Below, in pieces: positions 10,401-20,983 of a stretch of DNA of 64,000 nucleotides. How positions within the stretch are numbered: the first letter of the stretch is position 1; every line of letters begins with the position of its first letter. The stretch lies in NCBI GenBank assembly GCA_026075535.2, contig AP026543.1, positions 6,386,001-6,450,000 of the forward strand, in the 5' to 3' direction. Under the pieces are notes generated by a model. The model saw only the letters and a program-made list of their open reading frames with translations, made no database searches and had not been told where the DNA came from. This stretch comes from Tricholoma matsutake. Its lineage: Eukaryota; Basidiomycota; Agaricomycetes; Agaricales; Tricholomataceae. The position numbers were made by a program, and so were the translations under genes.

Positions 10401-12218
10401 TTATGTGGGTGGCGTATTTTCCACGCTACCAATATCACTCAACCGAATTTCTGGTTCTCCTCGTTCCCTTCTCCATCGATTTGCTATGTTCAGCGTAGCA
10501 GCATCAATCAAGAACCTGAAAAGAGGGTTTGGATAAGTCCAGGTTGTAGAAGACGTCAATGTTCATACCCATATTTACGAAGAAACTGTTCTCCGATTTC
10601 CCAGTTGGTATGGGCAAGAACATCATCTCCATGTATTATGACTGCCGCACGGTAATCCATAAGGCATTCGACAAGGTCATAGCGCTCTAAATCGAGGCTC
10701 AAAAGATGGCTCAAGACAAGCATACGACAACCGAACCTCTGAGCAGTATCATGCGGTCACGCAGTTCGGCATGAAGGATGACATCAATGACGCTCTCTGT
10801 AGATTGTATTAATTTGTAAGAACAAGTGCGCATTCTATGTCGAAGAGCACACCATGAGGGACTGTTCTGCAAATAAATATCGATATGGTCAGTTCAGATT
10901 AACATTAAACTGGATGAAACATTACTTTTGAACTATGGTCGGTCGGAGAGACGACGGCAGACAGTAATTGTTGTTCCTTTTGAAATTTTCAAGATGATAA
11001 CTGGGGGTAGAGTCGACGCTGAATAAGAATGTAATCAAATGAAATAAATGCTTACTGAACGAGTTTATATGCTTCGTTCTTATTGGGGTCTCCGTCATCT
11101 TCGAGCGGCTCCATGGACGTCTGCCTTGACGATTGCTGTTGCATGCTCTGTTGAACAGAAGTTCCGCTAGTATGGGCAGGATTGAAAGGAAGTGAAGTAA
11201 AAGACGGCTCCATGATGTTGCCTCCAGGGATATACGATGGTTGGTAACTACCACTATATTGCGCAGGAGCATCGGCGGGAGAGGTTTGTTGCATATAGCC
11301 CGGAGAATTGCTTGAACTGCGCATGAGGTCGGAGAACATGCCTGTCACATCTTGTGATCTCGAACTCCCAGGGTACATGCCATTTGCAGCAAGGGAAGCC
11401 GCATTAACGGGAGTGAGCAGAGGAAACCCATTTTGGCCATACTCTCCTTCCTTCTCGCCGCTTCTAGATTTCTTTGGACGTCCTCCTATGGGCTCATCGT
11501 CTGCAGCGCGTTTTTGGCCTGAAGGAATTGTTACAGATGAGCCGGAGTCTGTCCCTTGCTTTTTTCGTTTCTGGTACCCTTCCCATGCGGTATCAGTTTC
11601 TGATTTGTTTATGAAAGCGTTGAAGTCCGACATCTCCCATCCAAGCTTAGGGAGAAGTCCTCCAGCTCCGTCGCCGATAAAGTTGGCTAAGCTTCGCAAG
11701 AGGTTTCGCAATGTGTGGTTTTCCGCCATCAAATCTATGCAACAGTAATGATTAGTATCGGTGAAGCACATATGACCACCGACCTTTCAAAATGTTCCTC
11801 ATTTCACCAAGAGCTTCGTCCTGTCCCCCTGACAGTATTTCGACGCGTGCTTCGAGATCACGAATCTGGAAACCAAAAAGACGTAAACAAAACGGACGAA
11901 AAAGAATGGTACATGCCAGACGAACTCGCTGTTGCTTTCTCAAGCGAAATTCGCGTTGAGCGATCCTATTCTGATCGCGTCTCGCTGCTTGAGAACTTGG
12001 AATGATTTGGATTACAAAAGGCGTTGATAAGCAAGATGACAGCACGAACTTGGGATTCTTTTTACGCCCAGGTTTGCCCGGGTGATTTGCGTCATCATTG
12101 TGAGATTCCAAGTCAGAATCGAGCTGGAACGCGTTAATCGGAAGTAAAGTGAGAACCGAAATGCCTATACCTCAAAATCACCGGATACACTGCGCTCCCT
12201 CGGCTCATGTGTAGGCAT
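10401..12218 (-). CDS. bZIP transcription factor with conserved C-terminal domain (DUF3425-like)
   Basis: Nuclear DNA-binding protein. Ten exons (12218-12171, 12123-12050, 11995-11926, 11865-11784, 11734-11056, 11000-10926, 10866-10853, 10796-10737, 10686-10569, 10515-10401) give 445 codons, 444 aa. The basic region is SQAARRDQNRIAQREFRLRK (N-x7-R core NRIAQREFR), followed by a leucine zipper (IRDLEARVEILSGGQDEALG and onward). A middle segment reads RNLLRSLANFIGDGAGGLLP, then a Gln/Ser-rich linker. The C-terminal domain holds YHLENFKRNNNYCLPSSLRP, TVPHESVIDVILHAELRDRM, DYRAAVIIHGDDVLAHTNWE and IANRWRRERGEPEIRLSDIG, a pattern seen in fungal bZIP proteins with a DUF3425-type end. Exon 7 is a 14-nt microexon. 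Intact. Which pathway it controls cannot be read from sequence. Confidence 0.9.
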
Positions 12219-12640
12219 GATTGCTTGTGTGAGAGGTATTACGATCGACAAGGTACACAGCTCTGCCGAACTTTCCGATCCAAACAAAGCAACACTGAGC
12301 CAGTTATTCACTTTCCGAAAACTCTAACGGGAAATGGAAACATGTGATTTCGATCGGCCGATAGTTCGTCTAATCGCATTATCAGAGCGCACCAGTCGTA
12401 TACTATTGTCTAAGTAAAAAATAAATAAACTAAAAAACTTGGTGTGGGTGCATCAAAACCTCTGAGTTGCTGGAAAACCTGGTAGAAAAAAGAGAAGCAA
12501 CTAGTGAGGAAAGCTACCATCTGAAGCTGTACATGTAAACTGATATGAGCTATGTCATCATTGTCCATGCTGATAGAACAATGGTATATAGTGACATCCA
12601 TCCTGTTGGCTCAGACAACCAGTCTACCATTACCCATTAG
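12219..12640. other. Upstream region of the bZIP gene, no gene seen
   Basis: Upstream flank of the bZIP gene. A short AT-rich frame at 12410-12601 has no supporting features. Confidence 0.5.
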
Positions 12641-12765
12641 TGATGCCACGGCTCGCCTCGCCTCGCCCGCGGCGCGGCTCAGGCACTTGAGCCGATCAAA
12701 ATGGCGCTAAGTCGCCCTGAGCGACTGTGAGCCGGCTAAGCCGATTGAAATTGCCCAAAGTTGTG
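12641..12765. repeat. GC-rich low-complexity patch with CTCGC iterations
   Basis: It contains GGCTCGCCTCGCCTCGCC and several GAGCC/GGCTC pairs that could fold together. It marks an abrupt composition change between the compact gene block and the repeat-rich DNA to the right. Function unknown. Confidence 0.5.
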
Positions 12766-12976
12766 GGCTCACCGTTCTACTTGTAATTATGCTTCAGTTA
12801 TGCTTTTTAACGTCAAGTAAGTCGTGTAGACCATTATTACAAAAGAAATATGGCATACTATTGAGTTTTGTATGGATCCGTATCATTGATGAGATTGTTT
12901 GGCTGTGTTTATCTCCTTGTTACCTATTACAAAAAATGCTCGCGAGATGGCAGTGGGGAATAGGTACACTGTCCAA

Positions 12977-13052
12977 GGTCCGGTCCAGTTTTTTTCTGGA
13001 CCTGGACCGGGTTTGGAGTCTAAGGCATGCTCATCATTGGGGATGATGAGCA
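12977..13052. repeat. Two consecutive inverted repeats (hairpins)
   Basis: First hairpin 12977-13008: GGTCCGGTCCAG and CTGGACCTGGACC around a T-rich loop, with one bulged base. Second hairpin: TGCTCATCAT (13028-13037) pairs with ATGATGAGCA (13043-13052). They may belong to a small non-autonomous element; no flanking duplication was found. Confidence 0.55.
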
Positions 13053-14229
13053 CGATGGTAGCCAAAGCTGTGATGTGTGTTGATCAACCATGGGAGACAT
13101 GATCAGACAGTGATAGGGGTGGGAACAGTGGCAGGAAGTTGTCCTGCACATCCCCAGAGCTATGCTTATGTGAGCATAGTGTGTATGCTGGCCTTGGTGA
13201 AGATTAAATGGTGCTTGGGGAGGGAAATAATGCCAGTGTTGGGGTTTTATGGAAACTAGCCTTATAATAGTGGGTGAGGCACTGGATCACTGTCAAGAAC
13301 CATTCCTCGCCCGATCAGAATCCACATCCATCTGACTCTTTCCCGCACGTCAAACCCAACATTTGTCTACTCCTCCCAATTTTGTTCCCAGCCACCTTGC
13401 ACTGCCCACACTGCTGTGCACCAGGCCGCCTTGTACAGCACCCACGGCTGCCTTCCCAAGGCTGCCGTCCCTATTGCAAATTTGACTATGGATTCCTGTG
13501 CGGCTCCCGCTAGATAATTTATCTACGCAGTCGAGACACTGCTGCAGTCTTCATTCTTGTTCCGCATTTATTCCGGACTACAGTATTTAAGCTTAGTTAG
13601 TTTCACCTTGTATTCCTCAGTTCGTATATCGACATAGACTCAACTCTATTCTGCCAATCTAAACCTCCTTCTACTCCAAACTCAGTTCTCTAAGAGTCTG
13701 AACTCCATTCGACTCGACCTCTAGTCTCCCTCTGAAGTTCTAACCTCACCTGAACTTAACCTAAGTCCCTCCATACTCCTCCCTGTGTTTACCCGTACTT
13801 TCCTGCTCCTACCTCCAAACATTTGACTTGAAATTAGGACACCAGATGAGGTGAAGGGTGCAGCTTCTTACAAGCTGAAGCCAAGTCTTTTCCATTTCCA
13901 CTCCCACAGAATCCGCATCGACCTGACAAACTCCCGCTATTATCACCCACAGTGTCGGATTGGAATCCGACGCATCCTCCAGGATCAGTTCTTAACAGTA
14001 TATATGAACTCACACTTCACTCATCTCTTTTCCTCCTATGACCCCAACCGAAACTCGCCAGCGCACAACCAGAAACTCTCAGCGTGCTGGTACTATCCCA
14101 GGGATCTCTGCAATCTAGCAATCCACCCTTTCCGACCCTCGTCCTGCCACTACTTTTGGAGTGTCTTCCAGACCCTCAAACATATTCTGTCAAATCGGCT
14201 CAGGAGCCCCTTCAATCAGTGCCAATGTC
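13053..14229 (+). other. Probable 5' region (LTR/leader) of Ty3 element 1
   Basis: No gene is supported here. The pyrimidine-rich stretch 13600-13850 with TATTTAAGC near 13588 would fit an LTR promoter and leader ahead of gag. I could not define LTR ends because no second LTR copy is present downstream. Confidence 0.35.
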
Positions 14230-15429
14230 ATGTCCACCCATGCCCCGCACCCTTCCACCAACCCAGAAGGTTTTCGATCAAGAACTCCCCTTGAGTACAT
14301 AGGGGGCATCAACCAGCCTGAACCCTTTGGGTTGGAAGATCCTGGTCTAGAGGACGGACCCCCCAGTGGACCCAATGACCCTAGCAGTCCTGATGGCCCT
14401 GGGGGTGACCCCAATCCCAATGATCCTGAGGATCAACCTCCCGCGGGGGAAAACCCTGACCCAGGGGATAGGTTCATAGATGTCCTTTACAACCTCTCAG
14501 AGAGTATCCACACCCTTCATCAAAATAATGCACCCAAGACCAAAAAAATCAAAGTTTGCAACCCCGACACTTTTGATGGCACCAATCCAAAGAAACTTAG
14601 AGACTTCCTAGTCTCCTGCAATCTTCATTTCCGCAATTGTCCGCACGTATTTTCCTCTGATGAGAAAAAGATCATATTTATCCTTTCTTATCTTAAAGGA
14701 TCAGCTCTCAGTTGGTTTGAGCCTGGTCTTAATGACCCGACAGATTCTGCACACTGGATGTGGGACTACAAAGCTTTCCTTGCCGAGCTGGAAAGTAAGT
14801 TCAGCCCGCATGACCTGGTCAGAGATGCGGAAAAAGCTCTCTCTGACTTAACAATGAAGAAAGGTGGTCGTATCACGAAATATAATGTTGACTTCTGGGA
14901 ATTAGCTTCTAGGGTCAACTGGAATGAAGCAGCCCTTCATGACCACTATTTCTGCGGTCTTCTGCTCCGGCGTCGCATAGAAGTTCTCTGGGGTGGTAAA
15001 CCCAATACTCTTGCAGAACTGTGCTTGAAAGTGCAGGACAGCGACAACATCTACTGGATGCAAGAAGATGAATCCCATTTTGAAACAAAGAATTCCAGTA
15101 ACATCACTAACTCTAGTTGGAAGAACTCTTCCAAAAGTCCTTCCCCGTTGACAGACCAAGCCTCTTCAAACTCCACCCGCAGTAACACCTCCAACCAGCA
15201 GTCTTCCATGACAAAGAACACTCCCCGGGACAAGCCCAAGTCATCCATCTCTGATAAGTTGGGGAAGAACAGCAAGCTCACTGGGGAGGAACGAGAACAT
15301 CGCATGAGGGAGTGACTTTGTCTCTACTGCAGTGAGGAAGGGCACATAGCAGGAAACTGCCCAAAATCCAAAGCTGCAAAAGCCCGTGCCTCCATTGTCG
15401 TTCCTGACACTACAGACTCAGAAAAATAG
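14230..15429 (+). pseudogene. Ty3 element 1 gag, decayed
   Basis: Retrotransposon capsid/nucleocapsid gene. From the ATG at 14230 it has an acidic Pro-rich N-terminus, then a Ty3 capsid domain around PDTFDGTNPKKLRDFLVSC, LSYLKGSALSWFEPGL and ELESKFSPHDLVRDAEKAL, a Ser/Lys-rich linker, and a CCHC zinc knuckle CLYCSEEGHIAGNCP. An in-frame TGA at 15313-15315 cuts the frame right before the knuckle (MRE stop LCLYC). Arg is expected there, so CGA-to-TGA is the simplest cause. The frame closes with TAG at 15427. Confidence 0.85.
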
Positions 15430-17846
15430 TCCGCAACCCTCAGGATACAGCCATTGGGGCTGGGGGTTGTGTTGACCTTACCCATTTGGCTGCCTATGTT
15501 TGTCTCAATGCATCCACTCTTTCTGACCCTGACTCCCTAACCATTCTTTTAACCTTTCCCGACTCTTCCACCCCTTTCCAAACCCTTATCAGCTCTGGCC
15601 CCTCCCACTGCTTCCTTGACTCCTCTTTCATGTTGGATAACCAACTCAGCATGGAATCCATTAACCTGATTGGTTTACGACTCTTTGATGGATCTTGCAA
15701 CTCCACCATAACTCAGGTCATCAAACTTCCGATCACCTTTCCTGCCAGTGAAGTGTTCAATTTGTCATTCTATGTAACCTTGCTCGACTCTTCCTGTTCC
15801 GCCGTACTCAGTCATAACTGTCTGAGGCAATACAATCCATTGATTGACTGGTCTTCAAGCCAACTCGCTTTCTGCTCTGCAGATCATAGAGGTCCAGCAC
15901 CCCTGACGTCACCTTTGCCCCCAAACCTTCTGGTAGAAATCCTCGACTCCTCCGCACTTTATGAACCCACCATTCCTCCTAAGTTTACACCTCCCAACAT
16001 CCCTTTCATCAACGCTGCCGCTTATGCGTGTGCTAGCAAACTTCCTGGGGCAGTAGCTTTTCAGATGACCTTTGCTCCAGAAGGGTTATCCGCCCAATCT
16101 GCTAACCCATCCGACCTTTCTGATATTCCACCCGAGTATCACGAATTCGCTGATGTCTTTAATAAGACTAAAGCAGACACCCTTCCTCTGCATCGGTCTT
16201 ATGACCTGAAGATAGAGACAGAAGATAACACTCCTCCACCTCTGGGCTGCATGTATTCTCTCTCTCCCTCTGAGTTAGAAGCCTTATGAGTCTTCATTGA
16301 CAAAAACATCTGCTCAGGTTTCATCCACCCATCCAAGTCTCCACATGGCGCTCCAATTCTCTTTGTCAAGAAGAAGGATGGTAGCCTCTGACTTTGTGTC
16401 GACTACCGAGGACTTAACCGTCTTATGAAGAAAGACCGCTACCCACTTCCTCTCATTTCTGACCTCCTCGACTCCCCCCAAAAAGCCCACTTGTTCACCA
16501 AGATAGACTTGTGGCACACTTATCACCTAGTCTGCATCGCTGATGGTGATGAGTGGAAAACTACTTTCTGCACCCGCTACAGATCCTTTGAGTGGTTAGT
16601 GGTTCCCTTTGGACTCACTAATGCACCTGCAGCCTTCCAGTGGTTTATGAATGACATCTTCAGCTACATGCTGGATGTTTGTGTCATCGTGTACCTCGAC
16701 GACATCCTGATCTATTCAGATGACAAGTCCCAGCATGGGGCTCACGTCAAAGAAGTCCTCCGCCATCTTCGGAAAAATGGACTTTATGCCTCTCCACAGA
16801 AATGTGAGTTCCACAAAGACACCGTTGAATATTTAGGTTTCATCCTTTCACCGGATGGACTCCGGATGTCCGAGGATAAAGTCAAAACCGTGCTTGACTG
16901 GCCTGAGCCTAGGAAAGTTAAGGATATCCAATCCTTCTTAGGCTTTTGCAACTTTTACCACCGCTTCATTAACGGCTATTCAGACATTGTCATTCCACTC
17001 ACCCGCTTGACATGGAAATCCGCACCCTGGGACTTCAACAAGAAGTGCCGCGATGCTTTTGAAAAGCTCAAACAAGAATTCACTCATGCCCCCATCTTAA
17101 CCCAATGGGTACCTGACTCATGGATGGTACTCAAAACCGATGCTTCCGACTATGCCCTAGCAGCTATCCTTTCAGTTTACACTGCGGATGGAGAGATCCA
17201 TCCAGTCGCTTTTCATTCCCGCTCCTTTAATCCCACTGAACTAAATTATGACACCCATGATAAGGAACTCTTGGCCATTTTTGAAGCCTTCAAACACTGG
17301 CAGCAGTATTTCAAGGGTTCTGCAAACCCGGTTGATGTGGTCACCAACCACAAAAATCTTGAGTACTTCAGCACTACTAAGTTGCTCACCCACTGCCAGG
17401 CCCATTGGTCTGAATACCTTTCCCAGTTCAATCTCGTCATCCACTTCCGCCCTGGAAAATTAGGGGCCAAGCCAGACGTGCTCACTAGATGTTGGAATGT
17501 CTACCGCAAAGGGGGGAATAATGACTTTGCCTCCATAAACCCAACCAACTTCCGACCTGTATTCACACAGGAACAGCTCACCTCTTCCCTTCACGCCATC
17601 TATTTCACCACACCCGTCCTTCGACAAGCAGTAATCATGGATGTTGAGAAACTTCACCACGACATCCGCACCTCCCTACCCCTTGACCCCTTATCATCCG
17701 CACATCTTCCGACACCTGTCGACCCCAACTGGACCATAGATGAGGCAGGTCTTCTCTGCCACTTCGACCAGATTTATGTTCCAGACATCGCGGACCTCTG
17801 CCTCAAAGTCCTTCCTTGTTTATCTTGTTGTGCATACAGCTTATAA
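15430..17846 (+). pseudogene. Ty3 element 1 pol, decayed and lacking integrase
   Basis: Holds protease, reverse transcriptase and RNase H only. The protease motif reads LISSGPSHCFLDS where DSGA-type is expected, so the catalytic Asp looks lost. Reverse transcriptase: TKIDLWHTYHLVCI, PFGLTNAPAAFQWFMND and the YLDDIL active site. RNase H: LKTDASDYALAAIL and HKNLEYF. TGA codons at 16287-16289 and 16389-16391 interrupt the frame where Arg is expected (VFIDKN and LCVDYR follow). The frame ends in unrelated sequence at about 17,815, before the integrase zinc finger. No 3' LTR was found, so this copy is truncated and dead. Confidence 0.88.
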
Positions 17847-19296
17847 ATACCTGTACTATTTAGGATACGAAGGAGCATCCAAAACAAAATGTGTATCGGC
17901 CAGTTGTCAAATTTTGCAATATCAACCAGGGTGTCTTAGAAGCTGTTCAAAATGACATGGAAGGGGTGGAACCAGGTATTGTGTTGGAGAATGGTGTCAT
18001 GGTGAGGCAAGCAAGGACTCTGATTGCAGGGAGATGGATGAACCTGAGTTTTTCTTCTGGATCATGCCTGCTCTCTACTATAGCTGAACAGGTGGCTTTT
18101 GAGGTTGACTGTGATATTGATATAAAGTCATCTCAGCTCCTTGATCTCTTGACGGACAGTCCAACAGTTACAGAAACTGATGTGATACTTTCTCCAGCTC
18201 CATCTGCCATAGATAACACTGAGGACACCAAATTTAGAAGCAAATTTTGCTGATTGGTAGCAAGACAACTCTTTTTTTTTTTTGCGTTTTTATAGTTATT
18301 TACACAAAAACTAGTTATTAATGGTTAATAACAGGTGTGAATAACTGTGACAAACACAACCCTAACCAACTGTAAAATGGACAGTGTTTCTTATTTATTT
18401 GATTGCCCTCCTTACCCACTATTTCTTTGGCTACGATACTGCCTTCACCCCTGAGCTCCTGTGTTATATTTATCCTATGAACCCCTATTTATCCTACAGT
18501 ATAAAGTCTCTACATACTTGTAGTCTACGATTCAGAATCCAGTTTCATTATATCACATCCCTCCTGTCCAAATTGAACGTGTGACGAAACCGCAACTACC
18601 GGTCATGCTTTTGCCACAATAACTAGTCCAGTTTTGCTACTGGTCGAAATAGCTGATTGCCTAGAGATATGCTCGTAGAGTTTTGTACAAATCTAAACTA
18701 AGTATACATGCTAATATTTCTGGGAGCGGAAGCGACTGGCCGGAATCCGAAAACAAGAACCTAACGGAAGACCTCCTCTCGAATTCCAACCCAATCGAAA
18801 ACGGGGTGAGCTGAGATATGACCACGGTAACCCATAGCTATGTCTCTGCTCATTAGTCTGAGTACTTAGATTTCGATCTACAAAACATTTTCAGTTCAAA
18901 AGGCATGCACCATACGTGACCACTCCATAGCCTTGTGCTAAATACTTGAGCATCATTTTGCGTTTACATGAAACAGACAATGATTGGAGAAAACTGCAGG
19001 CAGTGGGCGGGCGGGCGAAAGAAAATGGTGTTGCAATCGATGCAACAACTGAGAACGTAAGGAGCAAGGATCTAGTAACCTGGAGCGGTGGAAGCGAAAG
19101 GTGAAGAAACGACACCATCACATGATCTCGACGCGTCCCATGCAAAACACCAGTACACTGCACTCGTGCCTCGCTCATCTACCTCCACACTCCGTATGTT
19201 ACTAACATATGTGACAAACTCCCATGGGAGTTGTTCACAGAACCCTATCGTTAGAATCTCCAATACCCGGATTTTCTGGCTTAGTCTCCTATTGCG
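17847..19296. other. Region without a supported gene
   Basis: A 120-residue open frame at 17891-18253 (start MYRPVVKFCNINQGVLEA) has no recognised domain and may be a fragment of another repeat. An oligo-T/A run follows at about 18271. The rest to 19,296 shows nothing I can name and serves as upstream sequence of the first CRN copy. Confidence 0.5.
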
Positions 19297-20474
19297 ATGA
19301 GTGAATTCCAGTCCAACAGCCCCTTTCCTACTTCAAACTTTAACCCTCTTGTTCGATACGGCTATCTTCCAGTATTCCCCACCATGTCTCCACAAACATC
19401 TAGACTTCTCTGGTTCTTCCTAGAAGGCGGTCCAAAGCCATACTCAATCGACAACATTTCCATTAGTACCAACGTCGATCTATTGAAGGCAGTGGTTCAA
19501 CTGAGAGTCAAAATTCTCACGACGTAGATCCTGACAGGCTGGAGCCTTGGAAGGTTGTTTCCTTAATACCAAGGGCATGCACCTTCTGACTTTCTCTTTC
19601 AGCTGAATGAGACAGTTCCTATCGATCCAGATGATAGTCTCGCGCAGCGATTAGAGGCCTTGGGTGACATCGACGCGTATTCGAGAAAGTTGAGTTCTGG
19701 AGAAAGAGTGAGGGAGCTATTTCCTGAACCGCATTCTGAGGACAATCTTCATATCATCGTTCAGTGCCCTGGTGAGTACTGCTGGCTCATCGTTCCTTAT
19801 GAGTAGAACTGACAAAATCGTTGAACATCTCACCTCACTTGCGCATCTTGGTTTCGATCGTCTTCATCAGTCCTATCTCGACTCAGCACATGACTTACGT
19901 GCTCCACTGCTCGTCGCATTTGTTTTCCACCGACGTCTCTTTCTCAGCTTCTCGCAAACGCTCACGGTCTGGAACGGAAGAGGATGGTCAGGCAGCAAAG
20001 CGCAAGGAGATCGACAGGGATGGGCCGGACGTACAGACCCGTTGTGTCGCTATCCATAAAGCGATCAAAGCCGTGCCGGACAATCTGGACTTGTCCAACC
20101 CTTCGACATTTATCGCCCTTCCTTGCCCTTCGCCGCTCTCAATGCCTTACCAGCGATTTGAATCCATGGAAATCAACGGCATCGACCACTTTGAACACAT
20201 AGGGAGATATCAGTTTCACAAATTGCAAAAGCGTGTCGAGAACAAAACTTTTCTGAAGGGATCCGAAAGTCTATACCTGTATGGGACGTCTGGTTCAGGG
20301 AAATCACATCTCCTTGCCGCGCTTGTATATCACCTCGTTCGTGAAGGAAAACGCGTCTTCTACATTCCGGATTGCTCCAGCTTGCTTCTGGAGCCGGCAG
20401 AGACGATGTGGGCTGAGTGGAACGACTTAATGATGTGCAGAAGGGTGCTGTCAAACGATTACGGGAGGTGGTAG
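19297..20474 (+). pseudogene. Crinkler (CRN)-type effector, copy 1: Ubl-like header plus P-loop NTPase, broken
   Basis: CRN-family protein, known in oomycetes, chytrids and agaricomycetes as a host- or self-directed effector. Header exon starts at ATG 19297 (19384 also possible); its core LLWFFLEGG matches copy 2 and the usual FFFLEGD. A one-base deletion near 19,517 relative to copy 2 creates a TAG at 19525-19527. Exon 2 (19603-19771) encodes LNETVPIDPDDSLAQRLEAL through HIIVQCP, the conserved end of the header. Exon 3 (19948-20474) begins with a basic RKRSRSG linker, then a NTPase start with Walker A GTSGSGKSH and VFYIPDCSSLL. It stops soon after at 20474, far short of a full NTPase-nuclease. 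Doubly inactivated: frameshift plus missing C-terminal half. Confidence 0.8.
19551..19871 (+). repeat. Segment shared with CRN copy 2 (21255-21575)
   Basis: About 320 bp spanning intron 1, exon 2 and the start of intron 2 match copy 2 with only a handful of mismatches, and the stretch across exon 2 itself reads as identical. The preceding header exon differs much more between copies. The sharp change in similarity suggests gene conversion or a recent partial duplication. Confidence 0.8.
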
Positions 20475-20983
20475 GAGATCTAAGCAAGGTGGTGGGCAAG
20501 AAGTGAAAATGTACATTAATCAATTGCAACTCCAGTGTTTGTTACAGTAACAAATGAACATGAAGGGCCTGAAACCAAAGCTAAGGAATCTAATGAGAAG
20601 AATCTGCTGTAGATAGTTTACCTTATTCATCATAAATAGTTGTTTTGCGCTTGAGAAATATAAAGCTGATTTTTACAAATTTTTACTGATTTTTTGGGAC
20701 CTATTTTTAGCACCCTCCAACCCCATACTCCCTTGTAACCCATAGCCTGCAGTGTCCACAAAGGGGTATGGGTTAAGAGGGAGTCGACTGTAGTCGACTG
20801 CCACCTTTTTTGGGCAACGGCTTACGTCAGTTGTCTCGAAATGTGTCTACTGGAGATATATACATCATTGCTAGATGATCTGCCGAAGACATGAGCTGGC
20901 CAATGCCTCCGGTGTCGAGCCTGAATATGACGATTGGTTGTCAAGATTCAATCTCTGCCCACGACGCTCAGTCTCCTATTGTG
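20475..20983. other. Spacer between CRN copies
   Basis: AT-rich spacer. Frame +1 across the end of copy 1 reads DVQKGAVKRLREVVGDLSKV before a TGA, which looks like a piece of a different protein fused at about 20,430. No gene otherwise. Confidence 0.45.

Noticed and set aside
17891..18253. Independent gene after Ty3 element 1
   Set aside because: A 120-residue frame without recognisable features, sitting at a truncation junction; kept only as a note.
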